DNA of 64,000 nucleotides from Prolixibacteraceae bacterium (GTDB lineage: Bacteria; Bacteroidota; Bacteroidia; Bacteroidales; Prolixibacteraceae). The notes beneath the pieces are model-generated. The model ran no database searches and was not told the origin of the DNA. It saw only the letters and a list, made by a program, of their open reading frames with translations. A program made the position numbers and the translations under genes. Positions 33,157 through 41,732 of the stretch are shown here, piece after piece. Within the stretch, counting starts at the first letter, position 1. The number at the start of each line of letters is the position of its first letter. The DNA lies in the NCBI GenBank assembly GCA_019856515.1, contig CP082230.1, forward strand, positions 2,046,001 through 2,110,000. The letters are read 5' to 3'.

Positions 33157-33250
33157 TTAAGATTATCTTTTGGAAAAGCTATGACAATAATCACAAAGAA
33201 TAAATTATTGTTAAACGAATATTGTACGAAATAATTGTAAAATAAAGGTT

Positions 33251-33619
33251 ATGGATGAACCAAGAATGAAGTATGAATTTTTAGTTAAAACTGCATTTAA
33301 ATGCCAACGACTAGGAGATCCATTCAAATATGCAATCGCCGATAATTATAGTGGAAATATAAGGAAGATTGGTCATCAATTGATTTCTGGAATTTCATTA
33401 TCTTTAATCAAGATAGCATATGAAAATGAAGATAATACGGAATACCCAGATCTATATGACGATTTGATTTATTTAGATAATAAATTGTGGAAAGTAGCAA
33501 TCACTTGTTGGAAAGAGGACACCACTATTTCTCGAAACAATGCTGCTATACAAATAGATGAAATCATAGATGAAGGAACTTTGGTGATTAAAAATGCAGG
33601 GATAACACCTTTCAATTAA
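33251..33619 (+). CDS. Unknown protein near the integrase end (122 aa)
   Basis: A soluble 122-residue protein (EFLVKTAFKCQRLGDPFKYA, YDDLIYLDNKLWKVAITCWK). No family was recognised. It lies between the methylase and the integrase, with AT-rich flanks and a terminator behind it. Its position makes it likely prophage cargo. Confidence 0.55.
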   Translation: MDEPRMKYEFLVKTAFKCQRLGDPFKYAIADNYSGNIRKIGHQLISGISLSLIKIAYENEDNTEYPDLYDDLIYLDNKLWKVAITCWKEDTTISRNNAAIQIDEIIDEGTLVIKNAGITPFN

Positions 33620-33710
33620 TCACTTTATAATAATTTGATCTCTAATACTTTTCAGATATCGTTATACTTGCATCTGATTAATATTATGAAATAGTCCTAA
33701 ACGAATTCTT

Positions 33711-33740
33711 AAAGGAGAGTTAATACCTCTCCTTTTTTTT
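33711..33740 (+). terminator. Terminator between rightward genes and integrase
   Basis: AAAGGAGAG / CTCTCCTTT (33711-33719 / 33727-33735) followed by a run of T. It stops rightward transcription and overlaps the last codons of the convergent integrase. Confidence 0.85.
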
Positions 33741-34923
33741 ACACTAATTGATCTAATACTTTCCTATTTAAATCATCCACAAGTTCCCAGTCATAATCGA
33801 AATAGCTATCTGTAACCGTTTTCTTTCCATGACCTAAAGCTTGTGCGATCATTGGTTTTCCTGCACCAATTGGTTTCTTTGCTGCAATTCCTGCCCAACT
33901 ATGCCTAGCATGGTACATAACCAAATTTGGAACATTTACTTTATCATCTTGACCAATCACCTTGAGAAATTTATTCATGGCTTTAGTTAGATTCTTAAAA
34001 TTTGCATATCGTTCCTGGTAGATTAGAAAACGTTGGTTTCCTTTTTGTCTTTCAATAATCCCTAAAGCCTCGGGTTCTACCTTGATAGAATATCTTTTAT
34101 TCGTCTTATGTCGATCATATTCAATTCGTCCATCATCTATCCTATCAATACTGTAGATATCGGAATTATTAATCCCAATCAAATAGAAAGAGAGCATAAA
34201 GAAGTCTCTGGCCATGTTTACATTCGGATCCTTTGCATTGAAATCTCTAATTGCTATAATCTTCTCTTTAGGTAAACGTAAATTTCTTGATGTAGCCTCC
34301 AAAAATTCAAACTTTCGAAATGGATAATGTTCTTGGCCAATGATCTCATCCACATCTATAGCACGATTATAAAGAGCTCTAATATTACGTAGATCAATAT
34401 TTGTTGTTGAGGCGGACGAATGTTCATATCGCCATTCTTTGAATCTATTTAACCATGGTTTTGTAATATCATCAAAGTAGAGAGGTTCACTCTGTAAGTA
34501 TCGTTTAAGTGTCGATAGAGTAGACTTATATTTTTCTTTGGTACTGTCATTTTTAATTGTCTGGATGTACTCCTGTATATATGCAGTAAAATCAATATCG
34601 GATAGCTCTTTTTCTCCTCCATTTTTAATGTAGGTAGCAATCTGTTTTGATGTCATTCGATCCAGCCTTCTTCTCTTCTCTAGATCATCCATGTGATCGT
34701 CAGCATCGTTCAGAAGAGAAGACAAATCATTATTACACCTTCTTATATTGTCGATCCCTGGACAATTACGTTTAATCCTACCATGATCCCAATATTTTTC
34801 AGGGATAGAATATTTTGTAGAGATGTAGGCCATAGATTTTTTATGTCGAATAAAAAGTTTAATAGGATAAGTCCCATCTTTTTTTATTCTTCTTGTATCT
34901 AATATGAGGTTAATTGTAGCCAT
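33739..34923 (-). CDS. Prophage tyrosine integrase (394 aa)
   Basis: The start is the ATG at 34923 (MATINLILDTRRIKKDGTYP), the usual Bacteroidota integrase start; an upstream reading from 34944 runs through the arm-site repeats. An N-terminal SAM-like core-binding domain is followed by the catalytic domain. Catalytic residues can be placed in MARDFFMLSFYLIGI (first Arg), MYHARHSWAG (His-x-x-Arg) and ALGHGKKTVTDSYFDYDW (His and Tyr). It lies next to the attachment site in the tRNA and is expected to catalyse integration and, with a directionality factor, excision. Confidence 0.95.
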   Translation of the reverse strand: MATINLILDTRRIKKDGTYPIKLFIRHKKSMAYISTKYSIPEKYWDHGRIKRNCPGIDNIRRCNNDLSSLLNDADDHMDDLEKRRRLDRMTSKQIATYIKNGGEKELSDIDFTAYIQEYIQTIKNDSTKEKYKSTLSTLKRYLQSEPLYFDDITKPWLNRFKEWRYEHSSASTTNIDLRNIRALYNRAIDVDEIIGQEHYPFRKFEFLEATSRNLRLPKEKIIAIRDFNAKDPNVNMARDFFMLSFYLIGINNSDIYSIDRIDDGRIEYDRHKTNKRYSIKVEPEALGIIERQKGNQRFLIYQERYANFKNLTKAMNKFLKVIGQDDKVNVPNLVMYHARHSWAGIAAKKPIGAGKPMIAQALGHGKKTVTDSYFDYDWELVDDLNRKVLDQLV

Positions 34924-34926
34924 AAA

Positions 34927-34944
34927 TTTGCACTTAATTTGCAC
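34927..34944 (+). promoter_or_regulatory. Paired arm-type sites in front of the integrase
   Basis: TTTGCAC at 34927-34933 and 34938-34944, exactly 11 bp apart, mirroring 4786-4803 at the other prophage end. They overlap the integrase's 5' leader, which could also give autoregulation. Confidence 0.55.
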
Positions 34945-34998
34945 TATTGAACACCCTCAAAGCTACTAAAAACGTCTTAAATCGTAGATCAAAGACAT

Positions 34999-35020
34999 AA
35001 AAAAAGTGTTCATGAAACAC
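34999..35020 (-). terminator. Prophage-supplied terminator for tRNA-Pro
   Basis: Read on the minus strand, a 5-bp stem (GTGTT / AACAC) is followed by seven T residues. It lies 33 bp beyond the tRNA's 3' end and replaces the original terminator that was moved 30 kb away by integration. Confidence 0.6.
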
Positions 35021-35051
35021 ATAAACACCTGATAATCATTTAATTTACATA

Positions 35052-35095
35052 GTCGGGATGAGAAGATTCGAACTTCCGACCCCACGCCCCCCAGA
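35052..35095. repeat. Right attachment site: 44-bp repeat within tRNA-Pro
   Basis: Identical to 4680-4723 over 44 bp. Here it is part of the intact tRNA-Pro gene, covering the anticodon loop to the 3' end. Confidence 0.95.
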
Positions 35096-35127
35096 CGTGT
35101 ACTCTAACCTGGCTGAGCTACATCCCG
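35053..35127 (-). tRNA. tRNA-Pro, anticodon GGG
   Basis: All arms can be folded by eye: acceptor CGGGATG / CATCCCG with discriminator A, D arm GCTC/GAGT, anticodon stem CACGT/GCGTG with loop CTGGGGG (anticodon GGG at 35092-35090), and T arm with TTCGAAT. CCA is not encoded. The 3' part is the prophage attachment site and the gene remains complete. Confidence 0.95.
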
Positions 35128-35404
35128 AATATACTATCACAAATATAATGTATAAAACAAGAAACACAATGTAACAGTATGATTTTATTGGATCATTTAG
35201 AATATGAAACCGAACAAATTATTAAACCATATTATTATATTGACTCTTTCGACTCTTTATCAGGTTGTTTTTAAGCAATAACTTGACATGTCCAATATTT
35301 AGATGCTATAATTTAAAAAGGGAATTCATTGTATTTTGCTCGTATATTAATCTATTTAACAATTAACAAACAGCAAACAGCAAACAAACAGCAATATAAC
35401 AGGG

Positions 35405-35595
35405 TATTACTACGGATTAAGAACGGTTCAAGAACAGTTCAAAAACGGTGATAATACGAGGTTAGTCCAAACCTACTTCGAAGCTGCTTCATAAAAAAGG
35501 TCCAATCTTCGAAGGAACTATGGAGGAACATTGAATGAAGTATGAACCATCACCGTATTCGAACCGTATTATAGCCGTTCTGAGACTGTATTGAA
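35405..35595. repeat. Inverted pair of 11-bp-period repeat arrays
   Basis: On the minus strand 35459-35405 reads as successive 11-mers such as CCGTTTTTGAA, CTGTTCTTGAA and CCGTTCTTAAT. On the plus strand 35552-35595 reads ACCGTATTCGA, ACCGTATTATA, GCCGTTCTGAG and ACTGTATTGAA. The two arrays are thus in inverted orientation around about 90 bp that contain two CTTCGAAG palindromes. The rest of 35128-35709 holds no gene that I can see. Confidence 0.5.
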
Positions 35596-35709
35596 GAGGA
35601 AAAAAACAACTCATTATCTATGTTAAATATGGGTAAAGGCAATGCAAATAGATTGGAATCAATGACGGTGTAAAATTAACTCTGCCTAAATTTTATTAAA
35701 TTAGTATAC

Positions 35710-35805
35710 ATGGAAAGAGTTGATTTAAAAGAGGTAAAAATTAAAGCGTTAGATCAGATCCGTAATGGAGGCAATTTTACAGGTAAGAGAGGTGCCTTAG
35801 GTTAC
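35710..35805 (+). pseudogene. Remnant of an IS256-type transposase N-terminus
   Basis: The first 30 or so codons (VDLKEVKIKALDQIRNGG, FTGKRGALGYTT) match the opening of IS256-family transposases (alternating helix, then LxGKDGAL). The frame then loses similarity and runs into the 3' end of the convergent EptA-type gene. No other part of the element remains nearby. Confidence 0.5.
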
Positions 35806-35848
35806 ACTACTGTTACAAAAAAGAAAATGCTTCTTAACCACCATCAAT

Positions 35849-37546
35849 TTACGGTTCTACAATATCAAACTTCTGGTCTATCTCGAACCTCTTTCCCCCA
35901 TCTCCTAAAACATAGAATTGTTCGTTAGACGAAGTGAAGGCTGTACGATATGATTCGATAGTATTAAAACGAGTATGGATCTTTGCTATATCCCATAGGA
36001 GCAATGGTAATCTGTCAGTCTGAAACACTTCTCTCTTTTTGCTCTCCAGTTCATTTAATAGACTTTGATTACGTTGTTTAAAATGGCTGGAATACCACAT
36101 AAACATTGGCACATGAAGCTCTTGCTTTAAGGGCATTGTATTTCCATGAAAGAATGAATTATTCTCTCCTAGAGCCTCACCGTGGTCTGGAACATATAAT
36201 AACAATGATGAACGATCTAATTTTTTTAGTATTGAAATTATTTGATAGATAATATGATCGGTATAGAGTATTGTATTATCGTAACTATTAATCATTTCAT
36301 CTCTATTATTCTGAATACTTAGAACGTCCATATTTTCCTCTATCGTGGGCTTAAATTGATTAAAGGAAGAAGGATAACGTTTATTATATCGAAAATGACT
36401 ACCCATAGTGTGTAGTAAGACGAAATGTTTTCCCTTGGACAAATGACACTTGTGTTCCTCTAATATTTCCACCAAATTAATATCGAACTCACTGCTTGAC
36501 TCAATTCGAGTATGGGTGACAAATTGTTCTTCTGCTTCATTCTTATATCTATTCATGATACTTGTCGCTCCATAATATTGATTGGAGTACCAATGTGTCC
36601 GAAATCCCGCTTTTTTAAATGAACTCACCAATGTTTTAGATCTAAACTGTTCCCATTTATTTTCTACTGTAGCCATTGTAAGCATAAGGGGAACACTCTC
36701 ATTTGTAAGGTTTGCAGGAGCAATACAGTGATGGAAAGATATCAAGTTTGAAAGTGTATCTAAATTAGGCGAAGTGTTTCGATGGTAACCATGAATCCTC
36801 CAATGATCATAACGACTTGATTCCCCTACAAGTAAAAAGACAAGATCAACATCCTTAGACTTACTAGCATCCACATCAAATTGATATGTTTTAACCGCAT
36901 CCTCATAATCAGAGGAAAGTTGAACGAAATCAATAATATCTATACCGATTAATGGAATATTGGTTGGAAATATCTTATTAAGCCTAAAAAGATGAAATTC
37001 AATAGCCTTACTTATCCTCTCACTCTGATTATTTGTCAAAGTACTTGTGAATCGATAATTACGAAACATAAGTGCAGTATAGAACAAGATAAAGCATAGA
37101 ATAAAATAAAATCGAGCTCTCTTATGTACAATAAAATTACGATCTATTTTCATTACACATAAACAGTAGATTAAAACAGACATTAATGCAAGGATAATAA
37201 ACATCTTTGACGAACCGATTAACTCCATCGCTTCCGATAGGTTAGAATTTATGGTAGTTAAAATGATATTGATATTCAAGGGACTTCGGAGAATAATCGT
37301 GTTAAGTATAGCTCCTAAAGTAACTGGCAATAGAAGTCCCATCCAGACCAAGACTCTTTTAGGTTTAAATAGAACAAGAGGTATTGAGGTAAATAAGAGA
37401 CCTAATACTAACAAAACAATTCTCTTCAACAGTGTACTAGTAGTCGTTTCATTGCACAGAATAACATAAAAGATATTCGGTAGATTTAAGATTAGAACAC
37501 AAAGGAAAGTATTGATGTAGTTGATAATACTGCTCTTAATTTTCAT
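35849..37546 (-). CDS. EptA-type phosphoethanolamine transferase
   Basis: A 565-residue inner-membrane enzyme with five hydrophobic segments in residues 10-175 and a periplasmic alkaline-phosphatase-fold domain from about 215. VFLLVGESSRYDHWRIHGYH gives the metal-binding Glu and Asn-loop region, ANLTNESVPLML carries the Thr nucleophile, and LYVPDHGEALGEN the second metal site. This family adds phosphoethanolamine to lipid A or other glycans and can lower sensitivity to cationic peptides. The acceptor here is unknown. Confidence 0.9.
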   Translation of the reverse strand: MKIKSSIINYINTFLCVLILNLPNIFYVILCNETTTSTLLKRIVLLVLGLLFTSIPLVLFKPKRVLVWMGLLLPVTLGAILNTIILRSPLNINIILTTINSNLSEAMELIGSSKMFIILALMSVLIYCLCVMKIDRNFIVHKRARFYFILCFILFYTALMFRNYRFTSTLTNNQSERISKAIEFHLFRLNKIFPTNIPLIGIDIIDFVQLSSDYEDAVKTYQFDVDASKSKDVDLVFLLVGESSRYDHWRIHGYHRNTSPNLDTLSNLISFHHCIAPANLTNESVPLMLTMATVENKWEQFRSKTLVSSFKKAGFRTHWYSNQYYGATSIMNRYKNEAEEQFVTHTRIESSSEFDINLVEILEEHKCHLSKGKHFVLLHTMGSHFRYNKRYPSSFNQFKPTIEENMDVLSIQNNRDEMINSYDNTILYTDHIIYQIISILKKLDRSSLLLYVPDHGEALGENNSFFHGNTMPLKQELHVPMFMWYSSHFKQRNQSLLNELESKKREVFQTDRLPLLLWDIAKIHTRFNTIESYRTAFTSSNEQFYVLGDGGKRFEIDQKFDIVEP

Positions 37547-37621
37547 ATAATTTGGGACCTCACTGTTTCATACCAATTTCTAAAGAAGTAAATCTAAAAG
37601 TAAAATCTGTGGTATACAAAT

Positions 37622-37651
37622 AAAAAAGGGTATACACTTTCATGTATACCC
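37622..37651 (-). terminator. Terminator of pepD
   Basis: Minus-strand hairpin GGGTATAC / GTATACCC (37651-37644 with 37635-37628) followed by six T residues, starting 28 bp beyond the pepD stop. Confidence 0.85.
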
Positions 37652-37678
37652 CATTTCGTATGATTTATAACAAGCAAT

Positions 37679-39139
37679 TTATTTCGCAGGAATATGCTTC
37701 AATGTCTCTTTTAGATATTCCCAGAACTTTGCTACAGTTTCAATATTAACCTTCTCATCCGGAGAGTGAGGAGAACGAATAGTAGGACCAAATGAGATCA
37801 TGTCCCAATTAGGATACTGTGAACCTAACAGACCACACTCTAATCCTGCATGAATAGCTCTGATCTCTGGAATTTTACCCCATTTATTGTTATATACTTC
37901 TTGCATCTCTTTCAAGATTGGAGAGTCCAAGTTTGGCTTCCATCCTGGATAAGAACCAGAAAGAACAACTTCAGCATCAGCCATCTGGAAAAGACTTTCA
38001 ATTCTTTCACTCAATTCCATCTTAGCAGACTCAACAGAGCTACGAATTAACATATTAACTTTAACGACACCTTTATTTGACTTAACAGAAGCTAGGTTTG
38101 ATGATGTCTCAACTAAACCTTCCATATCATCACTCATGCGAATCACACCATTAGGGCATGAATAAACTGCATCAATAAGGTTGTCTTGTGTATATTCATC
38201 CATCAAAGAAGCAGGAGTGTTACATGTATCTACTTTGAACGATAAGTTTGGTTCTTTCTTACAGAACTCAGCTATATAGATTGATTCGAATTCAGCAACC
38301 TTCTCTTTTAATGCATCTACTTGTTCTGCAGGAACTACAATCTCTGCAAATGCTTCACGAGGAATCGCATTTCTAAGACTACCACCATCGATATTTGCAA
38401 GACGAACATCCATTTCACGAGTTGCATAACGAAGGAAACGAACCATCAATTTGTTTGCATTTGCTAAACCAAGAATGATATCCATTCCAGAGTGACCACC
38501 TTTTAAGCCTGTTACAGCCAATCGGAAAGAAACTAAGTCTGAAGGAACAACAATCTCATCGTATTCAAATTCAACAGAAGCATCAATACCTCCTGCACAT
38601 CCAACATACAATTCACCTTCGTCTTCCGAATCCATATTTAAAAGAATGTCTCCTTTGATCCAATTAGGTTGTAAACCAAATGCACCGGCCATTCCTGTCT
38701 CTTCTTCTGCTGTAAACAATGCCTCGACAGGTCCATGTACTAGATCATTAGATGAAAGAACAGCCATTGCTGCTGCAACACCAATTCCATTATCTGCTCC
38801 GAGTGTTGTTCCATTTGCTGTAACCCAATCACCATCAACAAAAGCATCAATAGGATCTTTTGTAAAATCATGGGATGTATCACTATTTTTTTGAGGCACC
38901 ATATCCAGGTGACCTTGAAGGATTACCCCTTTTCGATCTTCCATACCTGGAGTCGCTGCTTTGCGAATTAAAACATTCCCAACTTCATCTTTTAATGTTT
39001 CTAACCCTAGCTTTTCTCCAAATGCAACCATAAAATCTTGGATCGCATCTTCGTGCTTAGATGGTCTAGGTATCTGTGTTAAATCGTAAAAGTGCTCCCA
39101 AATAATTTGAGGGTCAAGGTTTTTTATTTCAGCGCTCAT
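37679..39139 (-). CDS. pepD: Aminoacyl-histidine dipeptidase (M20)
   Basis: A 486-residue cytosolic M20 metallopeptidase. The metal and catalytic blocks are complete: LQGHLDMVPQK (His and Asp), GTTLGADNGIGVAAAMAVL (bridging Asp), FTAEEETGMAGA (catalytic Glu pair) and the dimerisation-domain GGHSGMDI. A C-terminal AIHAGLECGLLGSQ supplies the last His. It cleaves dipeptides such as carnosine-type X-His. Monocistronic, with its own terminator. Confidence 0.95.
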   Translation of the reverse strand: MSAEIKNLDPQIIWEHFYDLTQIPRPSKHEDAIQDFMVAFGEKLGLETLKDEVGNVLIRKAATPGMEDRKGVILQGHLDMVPQKNSDTSHDFTKDPIDAFVDGDWVTANGTTLGADNGIGVAAAMAVLSSNDLVHGPVEALFTAEEETGMAGAFGLQPNWIKGDILLNMDSEDEGELYVGCAGGIDASVEFEYDEIVVPSDLVSFRLAVTGLKGGHSGMDIILGLANANKLMVRFLRYATREMDVRLANIDGGSLRNAIPREAFAEIVVPAEQVDALKEKVAEFESIYIAEFCKKEPNLSFKVDTCNTPASLMDEYTQDNLIDAVYSCPNGVIRMSDDMEGLVETSSNLASVKSNKGVVKVNMLIRSSVESAKMELSERIESLFQMADAEVVLSGSYPGWKPNLDSPILKEMQEVYNNKWGKIPEIRAIHAGLECGLLGSQYPNWDMISFGPTIRSPHSPDEKVNIETVAKFWEYLKETLKHIPAK

Positions 39140-39610
39140 AATACTTCAACTTTAATATTATTTATTTTCCTAAATCTACAATTTTATTTGGAACAATTCT
39201 ATGATAATTTCCTGTTTTATGAGAATAATATCCGAATAAATCATAGAATCAATAACAATATATACACCTTCTTACATCACTATTTTTAATTTACAGCATT
39301 AAGTCTAGTTGACTTCAAAATACACCAAATATAGTTGAATAATGAATTCTAAAAGGTAAACAGATGAATCAAAGAATCTCTCTCGGTCTAAACGGTGTTC
39401 AATTTATATCCCCTAATAACAAAGACCAATAAAGAAGATTATTTCAAAGTAATAAGAGTACGAGTATATTTCAATTTCATGATCAATTAAGATATCAATA
39501 GCGACTCTATCTATAGAAGTTGACCTAAACTTAATTGTTAAAACGAATAATAAACTCAACCATTTTATTTTCAATGTGTTTAAGTATCTACAAACTTAAA
39601 AAGAGATATT
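39140..39610. other. Intergenic region between divergent pepD and the HdeD-like gene
   Basis: 471 bp of AT-rich sequence that should contain both promoters. I found no RNA gene or clear conserved element. Confidence 0.5.
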
Positions 39611-40156
39611 ATGGATCGTAACAATTTAAAATGGAATATCAATCATTGGTATCTAAAATTAATATCGGGGCTTTTGTTTTTCGTGATCGGATTTATGATC
39701 TTCTATAAACCAGATGTAAGTTACATGTCAATCGTAATTCTATTTAGTTATGGATTTATTATTAATGGTGTAATTGAGTGTATCTTTGCTTCTTCAAACC
39801 GAATCGAAGGATGGGGCTGGACACTAACCATGGGTATTATTGATATATTGATAGGTATATATCTAGCAGTACATCCATTTGCAACGGCAGCAGTACTTCC
39901 ATATATGTTTGGATTTATTCTACTTCTCAAAGCAGGAATGGGTTGGGCCCAAGCAATTGAGGATAGACATATTGAGGGATCATCAAAAACAGCATTAGTA
40001 ATACTAAGTCTATTGACTTTCGTCTTAGGTGTATTAATCCTGTATCAACCAGCTGTAGGTAGTATGACACTAGTTTACACATTAGGGTGTGCTATGTTTG
40101 TTATTGGATTCTATCAATTATCATTAGCCTTTAATTTAAAGAAACTAAAAAGCTAA
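39611..40156 (+). CDS. HdeD/DUF308 family membrane protein
   Basis: A 181-residue protein with six hydrophobic segments in pairs (WYLKLISGLLFFVIGFMIFY; TLTMGIIDILIGIYLAVHPF; LVILSLLTFVLGVLILYQPA and others), the internal triplicate of HdeD-type proteins with an FxxPxxx turn in each repeat. In enterobacteria HdeD contributes to acid stress survival; the role in Bacteroidota is unknown. No operon partner. Confidence 0.85.
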   Translation: MDRNNLKWNINHWYLKLISGLLFFVIGFMIFYKPDVSYMSIVILFSYGFIINGVIECIFASSNRIEGWGWTLTMGIIDILIGIYLAVHPFATAAVLPYMFGFILLLKAGMGWAQAIEDRHIEGSSKTALVILSLLTFVLGVLILYQPAVGSMTLVYTLGCAMFVIGFYQLSLAFNLKKLKS

Positions 40157-40169
40157 ATTATCATCTAAT

Positions 40170-40201
40170 GTGGTTCTTATCTCATTAAAGGTGAGAACCA
40201 C
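40170..40201 (+). terminator. Weak hairpin after the HdeD-like gene
   Basis: GTGGTTCT / AGAACCAC around a 16-nt loop, 14 bp after the stop. No T-run follows, so termination is uncertain. Confidence 0.4.
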
Positions 40202-40204
40202 AAT

Positions 40205-40975
40205 TTACATAAAGAATTATCCTAAGAATGACTTCAACATAAAATCGATGTAATTTCTAGATTACAAGCTCTCTTCATAAATATGATTCCCACTAAAATT
40301 CAGTCTTAACAACCTCATTTAGACGAAGTGATACAAGAGATAGCGTTCATTTACCACATAAAACAAATTTAATTACCCCAAACATAAAACACATCACATC
40401 ATTTTCTCAAAAAGATCATTTTTTATTCATTTGATAGAAATGAAACAAATATGATCAAATCGATTTTAAACTATAAGTTCTAATGCTTTTAAATGACCCT
40501 TTTATAAAACAGCATCTGCAGATGACAATTTTCATTCTTTCATTAAAATATTAATTCCAATAACAAATTGAAAGCAACCATGTTTCATAGTTGATCCTTT
40601 TTCTACTCTTTCTACAATTACTATTACATAACGAAAACAACCACTGAAAACCAACACCTTACACAATGTAATCTTTACGTTAATTTTTACATTTCAAAAG
40701 CAAAACCACCATCTAAATTTCAAAATGACAAAAGTCATAGATTTAAAATACCAAGGTGTAAAACATGACACCTGTCACATCTTTTAATTGATTAAACAAG
40801 CTTTTTTATAATAAAAAAAACATGTCTTTTAGCACATCTTTAATATTTGCAACTACTTCATTTTTGTCTTGATTTGCATTGTCAATCACAAACAAATAGG
40901 ATGATTGACAACAGATAAAAACTTATTCATTTATTCATTAAACAGAGTCTTTAATTACTCGAAAAGCAGGACGTT
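40205..40975. other. Long AT-rich intergenic region
   Basis: About 770 bp without a plausible gene on either strand. Short scattered direct repeats only (for example AAATTTCAAAAT-type runs). It precedes the exported protein gene and must hold its promoter. Confidence 0.5.
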
Positions 40976-41455
40976 ATGAAAAATCTAAATTTACAATTCG
41001 GTCGCTTTGTTGCTTTAATTGCAATCATGTTTACAGTAAGCGTGGTAAAGGCGAATGATTTAGATAATAGTGTTAGCATGAATAATTTTCACATAAAAGA
41101 GGTTTCTAGTATCGATACGAATGCATTGAACATATGGGAACTCAACTATGGAAATATTAACAAAGGAGTTCATATCGAAAAGAACTTCACCAACAATGGT
41201 ACAGAGTATATTGTTCGTGGTGAATTTTTTGAAGTAAGATATGTAAATAACAAAAATGGATTTGGTGTAAGAGAAATTCAAACTCGCAATGCTAAAGTTA
41301 ATGAGCAAATCAGCTATGCTGTAATTGATCAAAAACAGATGGAGAACCAAAGAATTATTTCTCCTAAAGGTATTAGCGATGAAAAAGCACTTAATCTTAT
41401 TGCATCGTACTTACCAGATCTAGTACGCAATAACTACAAACACATTTTGAGATAA
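40976..41455 (+). CDS. Exported protein of unknown function (159 aa)
   Basis: A signal peptide (FGRFVALIAIMFTVSVVKAN, cleavage near VKA-N at residue 26) precedes a soluble domain of about 130 residues with IWELNYGNINKGVHIEKNF, VRGEFFEVRYVNNKNGFGVR and LNLIASYLPDLVRNNYK. No family was recognised. It has a strong terminator and is a single-gene unit. Confidence 0.75.
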   Translation: MKNLNLQFGRFVALIAIMFTVSVVKANDLDNSVSMNNFHIKEVSSIDTNALNIWELNYGNINKGVHIEKNFTNNGTEYIVRGEFFEVRYVNNKNGFGVREIQTRNAKVNEQISYAVIDQKQMENQRIISPKGISDEKALNLIASYLPDLVRNNYKHILR

Positions 41456-41529
41456 AAGATTGTTAACGAAATATAGAGTTATGTAAGCACATTCATACAA
41501 TAGTTGATATAGATTAATATTTGATTAAA

Positions 41530-41558
41530 AAGGGAAGAGAGATCTTCCCTTTTTTTTG
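41530..41558 (+). terminator. Terminator of the exported protein gene
   Basis: AAGGGAAGA / TCTTCCCTT stem with a GAGA loop and a long T-run. Confidence 0.92.
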
Positions 41559-41732
41559 TGCTTAATTGTGATATTGAACAATTCACAACCTGTATTTGTT
41601 TAAGTAAAAACCACGCAATAATGACAACTAGTCACTATTAAACCCAGCTAAAACAGCCAATATGTCATATATATTCTTTTGGTCCATCTTTTGATGTATA
41701 GAACACAAAATAATAAAGAAAAAGCAATATAT

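Larger units (their letters stand above)
4680..35095. mobile_element. Complete siphovirus-type prophage integrated in tRNA-Pro(GGG)
   Basis: The 44-bp direct repeats at 4680-4723 and 35052-35095 define a 30,372-bp unit. Inside are a tyrosine integrase next to the right end, an S24 repressor with divergent early genes, an HK97-type head module (TerS, TerL, portal, protease, capsid), connectors, tail tube, chaperones, tape measure, baseplate and fibre proteins, then a transmembrane protein, an endolysin and a holin. No structural gene is visibly broken, so the prophage may be inducible. The tail is predicted long and non-contractile because no sheath protein is seen. Accessory genes cluster at the left end, in two reverse-strand islands in the late operon, and near the integrase. 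No helicase, primase or polymerase gene was recognised; replication may rest on the initiator at 11187-12737. Confidence 0.95.

Noticed and set aside
35405..35595. CRISPR array
   Set aside because: Repeats are 11 bp, degenerate and contiguous without spacers, and there are no cas genes in the window.
35710..35928. Intact 72-residue gene
   Set aside because: Only the first 30 residues resemble a transposase start; the rest is antisense to the EptA-type gene.
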